From Albugo candida (Eukaryota; Oomycota; Peronosporomycetes; Albuginales): 64,000 bases of DNA. The notes beneath the pieces are model-generated. The model worked only from the letters and a program-made list of their open reading frames with translations, searched no databases and was not told the origin of the DNA. The translations under genes and the position numbers were made by a program. Of this stretch, positions 58,901 to 64,000 are shown in pieces. Location: the NCBI GenBank assembly GCA_040437565.1, contig JBDOQK010000081.1, positions 27,717 to 91,716 of the forward strand, given 5' to 3'. The stretch's first letter is position 1. The number at the start of each line of letters is the position of its first letter.

Positions 58901-59142
58901 CCTTGGCGGACCACGTAGCTTCTAGTATCAACTCTCTTGAGGAACACACCACGCTCTTTTAATATACCATAGATGATGATGTTGGCAGCGAGGTTTTCAG
59001 CGTAGCAAACCTCTGTTTGATCGACTATAACCTCTTTGCCATTTACTGGTGTCCTCAGCTTGGCCAATCCTAGCTTGGAAACTAAGACCATCGTTATTGT
59101 TTGCCGCGCGGCACGATTGAGTATACAAATTCGGTCGCTCAA
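55950..59142 (-). pseudogene. Decayed Ty1/copia retrotransposon polyprotein
   Basis: On the minus strand, reading from 59142 down, copia parts appear in the canonical order. A protease/pre-integrase-like block is at 59142-58732 (KEVIVDQTEVCYAENLAAN, GVFLKRV). A poorly readable integrase stretch spans about 58700-57780. Reverse transcriptase pieces are at 57291-57025 (GDVPGTYFTAKKEDDLEIVL, LALRLKKGLYSLK) and 56994-56773, with the YVNDI box corresponding to YVDDI. RNase H pieces are at 56552-56137 (DANFTAEKIAQKSVS, MIVGWIFKKQ, LHVDNQLAI, AKHIDVR) and the tail runs to about 55950. Frameshifts and stops separate all blocks, and the second-metal Asp of the RT box is Asn. The element is dead. No LTRs were recognised. 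Confidence 0.78.
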
Positions 59143-59999
59143 TATATATCAGTCCAGAAGGTGACAGAAAATGGCGCCTCTGTGGGCATATACACTGAGA
59201 AAATGAAACAATGATGGAATGCAGCCAATTCAGTCGTACAGCTTTTCCCGACCGCGTTGTCTCACATCACTATAGGTATTGTGCCAAATCACGAGTGCTT
59301 GAGACATATAGAAACAGAACTTCCAGTAGAGCAGACAAGTATCGATTATACTGTTTTGTGATAGAAGGCATAGTCAGGAATGATATGGTTTGGGTAGATC
59401 ATACGCAGCACAACTACATTTGATACATTGTAAATACTTAGTACCCTGAGGCTGACGTTCAGATTTCTGCAAGATCGATCTCAAATTGACACTGGGACTT
59501 GTGTGTTTTGAGGGGATAACCGGATCTTAGTCAAGTCTAGAAGACGCTCAAAACGAAATCGAGAAAAACGGAATTTGATGATAATGAATAGCTCCGCTAT
59601 ATGATGCTACGTAATGAGAGCTATCTGCAACGAAAACATTGCATACAATGAGGAGTAAATGCGAGAGGTCTTGTCATCGATTGCAAGTCAAAGTTGCATG
59701 GGCAATTTTCTTCCTTTATTCTACTTGGGGGCTAAAGCTACTCCAAACATATTTGCTTACAGCTGACTCAGGAGGATGACACGTTTCAGACAATATCATT
59801 TGGAAGTAAGCCTCCTAAGGAATGTCAATTTGCGTAGATCGTCTGATCACCTCATGAATTCTGACTGCACTAATATTATCACCGAAAAGAGAAGAATTCT
59901 TCCGCCACACCCAAGAAGCGTGCAGCGAATCAAGACAAGTGTTCAAGTAGCATAAAGCATCAAAGAAGACCTGTATTATTTTGAATCCTATGTATCAGC
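59143..59999. other. Non-coding stretch
   Basis: No gene is recognised. It separates the copia remnant from duplication unit C. Confidence 0.4.
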
Positions 60000-62113
60000 A
60001 CGTCGATCTTATTCGTGGATGAGCTCATTTGTCATTCTTCGACCTCGTACGTATCAGCTGACAGTCAAGTGTATTCTCGGTCTAACCGTACTCCCGTAAA
60101 GCTTGACGAAGACGACTCGCTTTGATGCTTCTTTCATTTCTCCACGTTCACTGTACCGCAGTCGTTGATGCCCTGTATACGACCAACATATTCATCAACT
60201 TACCGAGAGGTTGCAGTGAGGTATTAGGACATGACTTGGACCCAAACATGACGCAACACAAGTAACTATTCGCGACTCAGATTTTCTAAAATATAGAGAT
60301 TGTTCGAACCATTTTCTCGATTAGGATTTTGGAAGAAGACGTCAACATAAACTTCTGGGACACAATTGAGATTTCACGACACCATGTATATATGTGGATG
60401 ATCGAGACGCATTGCTTATCTTTCCTTTCAACGATAGTGAGTGCTTTTATAGCATTTCGTGCGTTCAGAGATAATCTTACAAAATCTATCATAAACAAAA
60501 CGTAAGCTGCAGATGAAGCATTAAAACAATTTTAATCATGTCTGGATCGATTGGGCACCTAAGAAGAAGATAACTGCCTCAACCACACTTAGTAAATAAC
60601 ATAAAAAGTATTGAAGGCGTATATATGATTATAGTTGGCTTCTGCGTTGTTACGAGCAAAAACTGGTACGCGCATACCACACTCCAACAAGCATTCTGTC
60701 TCAGCTGCGTAACAGTAATTTGAGGTTCGCGCTACCATGAAAGCGATGATTTACCAGGATAAATTACGACTGATCCAACATTTTACCCTTCTCTCACGTC
60801 CCATTTCATCAGTTTCTCATCGGCGTTTATTGTTACGAGCTTTTGTAATGTAGTAGCTATCTATTTCATATGAGAGCCGAATTCATCGAGTGCATCGAGA
60901 TCAGTGCACCTAAATTCACACTTGGTATGCTAATATAGAAAGAATCACTTCTTTATGCTTCTCAACCTTCCTCAGCTTTTGAAAATAACATCACACGAGT
61001 GGATATGTAACTACACAGGTACCTTGAGCTAAAATTGATCATATATGTTGCATTTATAAACTGACTTGATCTCTGATTAAGAAAACAGACGGGTACTACA
61101 CCATAGAGATTCTGCATCTCCTCCAGGCACTTAGTAGCTGAATACATCCGGCAAAATATGATGGATCCACTGATGTTGGCTTCCCGAAGTGTAGCTAAGG
61201 TCAGCTAGATTTCATCGCGAAATTGGAAAGCTTGACTGCGAGACAATTTGAAGTATAATGTGACCAAAAGGTGCAGGACCTCACGTGTAGTGTTCTTCGT
61301 TGGAACGTATAGTACAACACATATGATGCGAGCTTACTAATGAAAACGGGTATAAAAGAAATGCAGTAATACTTTGGATTCTTCAAGCCAAATCATAATG
61401 ATCTCTGTCATCGTTCCCAACAGTTGGGGGGAGCATTCGAAAAGATCTAAGACGTGATGCATTTTATCTTCAATGCCACTTTTCCACTCTTTTAAAAATG
61501 TGGAATATGCTGCAAGCGTGCTTTATCTTGTATTATCGAAACATATAACATAGCAACATCTCGCTGAATTGATACTTCCATGGCGCTCGGTTCTTAGTTA
61601 TATTAAGACGCAAAATATAATAAATTCATGGAAAAATAAATCGAGTGCATCTTCTCGTACGTTTTTTGCTGACGAGAACCAAATTCACCGGATGAAACAT
61701 TTGTCAGAAATCTAGCAAGAAAATTGTCATAGGCGACATCTGACCAAGATCGTGTATTAGGTGTTAAATTGCAGTCAAGTGCGTGACTAATGCCCAAAGA
61801 GAAATAAAGAATAGAGAAATAGATCTCCAATCTTTGTGCTCATTCGCTATCATCTTTCTGGAAAGATCAGGAAGTCGTGCGTGCGACTGTATCTGAATCA
61901 TCATATGCATAATTCGTGCTATCAACAATTTTTAGATGAACAAATATGGCCATGTTTTGCATCTGTTCTATTCAGATAATGTAGAATCAGCATAAAGAAA
62001 ATTGCGTGCACTTAGATCCAGATCATGCTCAAGACTGTAACACCACTTGAGATGTGCTTCTTCCTTCTCACTTTTTGATTTCCTGGACACAATCAAATCA
62101 TCACTTTGGAAGC
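60000..62113. repeat. Segmental duplication unit C, 5' flank of polygalacturonase 2
   Basis: 60040-60530 matches 38040-38510 and 40540-41030. About 60690-61430 matches about 38960-39560. 61700-62100 matches the region just before polygalacturonase 1 (about 43680-44067). No ORF of note. A single degenerate copy of the 32-bp minisatellite unit is visible at 61671. Confidence 0.6.
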
Positions 62114-63695
62114 ATGAACTTGGATTATTTGTTTTATATCTATGCTATCACTGCAATCACATCGGAGATCAGCGCGAAGTCACCAGTGCGACAAGATTGC
62201 ATGATGAAAGACACGTACAATCCCAATACACTACCGCGTATGCTACAAATGTGCCGCCAGTTCGTTTTTGAAAACCTGCATATTTCAGCGAACCTTCAAT
62301 TCCGTTTACTGGACTTGGATAATATAACAATCATATTCGAGGGCAATGTTACTTTCGAACCCAGGGTGAGACCTCACTTCAGTCGTTTATATTCAGAGCC
62401 ACTTCTTCTAACANNNNNNNNNNNNNNNNNNNNNNNNNNNNNNNNNNNNNNNNNNNNNNNNNNNNNNNNNNNNNNNNNNNNNNNNNNNNNNNNNNNNNNN
62501 NNNNNNNNNNNNNTTGACTGCGAGACAATTTGAAGTATAATGTGACCAAAAGGTGCAGGACCTCACGTGTAGTGTTCTTCGTTGGAACGTATAGTACAAC
62601 ACATATGATGCGAGCTTACTAATGAAAACGGGTATAAAAGAAATGCAGTAATACTTTGGATTCTTCAAGCCAAATCATAATGATCTCTGTCATCGTTCCC
62701 AACAGTTGGGGGGAGCATTCGAAAAGATCTAAGACGTGATGCATTTTATCTTCAATGCCACTTTTCCACTCTTTTAAAAATGTGGAATATGCTGCAAGCG
62801 TGCTTTATCTTGTATTATCGAAACATATAACATAGCAACATCTCGCTGAATTGATACTTCCATGGCGCTCGGTTCTTAGTTATATTAAGACGCAAAATAT
62901 AATAAATTCATGGAAAAATAAATCGAGTGCATCTTCTCGTACGTTTTTTGCTGACGAGAACCAAATTCACCGGATGAAACATTTGTCAGAAATCTAGCAA
63001 GAAAATTGTCATAGGCGACATCTGACCAAGATCGTGTATTAGGTGTTAAATTGCAGTCAAGTGCGTGACTAATGCCCAAAGAGAAATAAAGAATAGAGAA
63101 ATAGATCTCCAATCTTTGTGCTCATTCGCTATCATCTTTCTGGAAAGATCAGGAAGTCGTGCGTGCGACTGTATCTGAATCATCATATGCATAATTCGTG
63201 CTATCAACAATTTTTAGATGAACAAATATGGCCATGTTTTGCATCTGTTCTATTCAGATAATGTAGAATCAGCATAAAGAAAATTGCGTGCACTTAGATC
63301 CAGATCATGCTCAAGACTGTAACACCACTTGAGATGTGCTTCTTCCTTCTCACTTTTTGATTTCCTGGACACAATCAAATCATCACTTTGGAAGCATGAA
63401 CTTGGATTATTTGTTTTATATCTATGCTATCACTGCAATCACATCGGAGATCAGCGCGAAGTCACCAGTGCGACAAGATTGCATGATGAAAGACACGTAC
63501 AATCCCAATACACTACCGCGTATGCTACAAATGTGCCGCCAGTTCGTTTTTGAAAACCTGCATATTTCAGCGAACCTTCAATTCCGTTTACTGGACTTGG
63601 ATAATATAACAATCATATTCGAGGGCAATGTTACTTTCGAACCCAGGGTGAGACCTCACTTCAGTCGTTTATATTCAGAGCCACTTCTTCTAACA
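61232..63695. repeat. Assembly gap 62414-62513 with 1182-bp duplicated ends
   Basis: 61232-62413 and 62514-63695 appear identical around 100 Ns. The upstream copy includes exon 1 and part of the intron of polygalacturonase 2 (about 62114-62413). This is an unmerged overlap and not a third gene. Confidence 0.9.
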
Positions 63696-64000
63696 GAAAT
63701 TCTTTTTGTTATTCTAGTATAATCGAATCGATATGATGCATATCACTGGGACCAATGTACGTATATCGGCTTCACCGGACGCATGGTTCATCGCGAGTGG
63801 CGACAAATATTATGATGGTGGAGGTTACAACCACGGGAAATTAAAACCCTTTTTTGCGATGATTGAAGTCAAAAATTCCACGATTACAGATCTGAAAGTA
63901 CTCAACACTCCTGCACACGCGTTTATGCTCGCAGAATGTTATGATTCATATTTTGATAATTTCCAAGTCGACGACGCATATGGTGATGATACCAAGCATC
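63396..64000 (+). CDS. Polygalacturonase (GH28) 2, 3' end outside window
   Basis: Exon 1 is 63396-63647, the intron 63648-63717 (70 nt) and exon 2 from 63718 to the window edge. Exon 1 is 84 codons, the same as in the first polygalacturonase, and the intron is at the same place and phase. A signal peptide covers about residues 1-20 (MNLDYLFYIYAITAITSEIS). The readable part of exon 2 (YNRIDMMHITGTNV, FFAMIEVKNSTITDLKVLNT) is close to the first gene. The NTDG, DDC and GHG motifs lie beyond the window, so it cannot be said whether the histidine loss is shared. Confidence 0.85.

Noticed and set aside
62114-62413. Possible third polygalacturonase gene
   Set aside because: It is exon 1 and part of the intron of polygalacturonase 2 repeated by the gap 62414-62513 artefact.

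Overview
The window is a nuclear scaffold from an oomycete, most likely a white-rust Albugo species (A. laibachii or A. candida type). This assignment is an inference from several things. Introns are very short (about 44-73 nt, GT..AG). Genes are tightly packed. There are zoospore/flagellar genes, a gag fragment of a kind I recall from Phytophthora-type retroelements, WRKY19-like Cys/His finger genes and pathogen-type secreted hydrolases.

The gene-rich half (1-37.7 kb) holds, in order: the 3' part of an unrecognised coiled-coil protein; a seven-exon URC4/DUF1688 uracil-catabolism gene; a 2.1-kb gap; a secreted alpha/beta-hydrolase (-); a three-exon WRKY19-like zinc-finger gene (-); an ERGIC-type protein disulfide isomerase with a C-terminal KKXX signal; TFIID subunit TAF2; a kinesin-6-like motor; a tail-anchored fatty-aldehyde-type dehydrogenase; an ODAD1/CCDC63-like outer-arm dynein docking protein (-); a UBR1-type N-recognin E3 ligase (-); a KIX / F-box / leucine-rich-repeat protein (-); mitochondrial ATP synthase subunit d; and a 1746-residue protein with at least six PH domains. 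These are mostly housekeeping, cytoskeletal and signalling genes, and they do not form a pathway.

The gene-poor half (37.7-64 kb) is an accessory region. It carries two spliced polygalacturonase (GH28) genes, the second cut by the window end. They lie inside an old segmental duplication with three recognisable 5' flanks, starting near 37.85, 40.15 and 60.0 kb. The first gene has a six-copy 32-bp minisatellite carrying CACGTG/CACATG motifs about 400 bp upstream. Between the duplication units lies a transposon graveyard: a decayed Mutator-like (MULE) transposase, a copia-type gag fragment between two diverged direct repeats, a 94-bp perfect inverted repeat at a contig edge, and a broken copia protease/integrase/RT/RNase H remnant.

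Thirteen 100-N gaps are present. Nine are flanked by direct duplicates of 15-1182 bp. These are almost certainly unmerged overlapping contig ends, two of them with a one-base difference, not biological repeats. When the duplicates are collapsed the UBR ligase reads as one uninterrupted frame of 1777 codons. Gene models below are given with this in mind.
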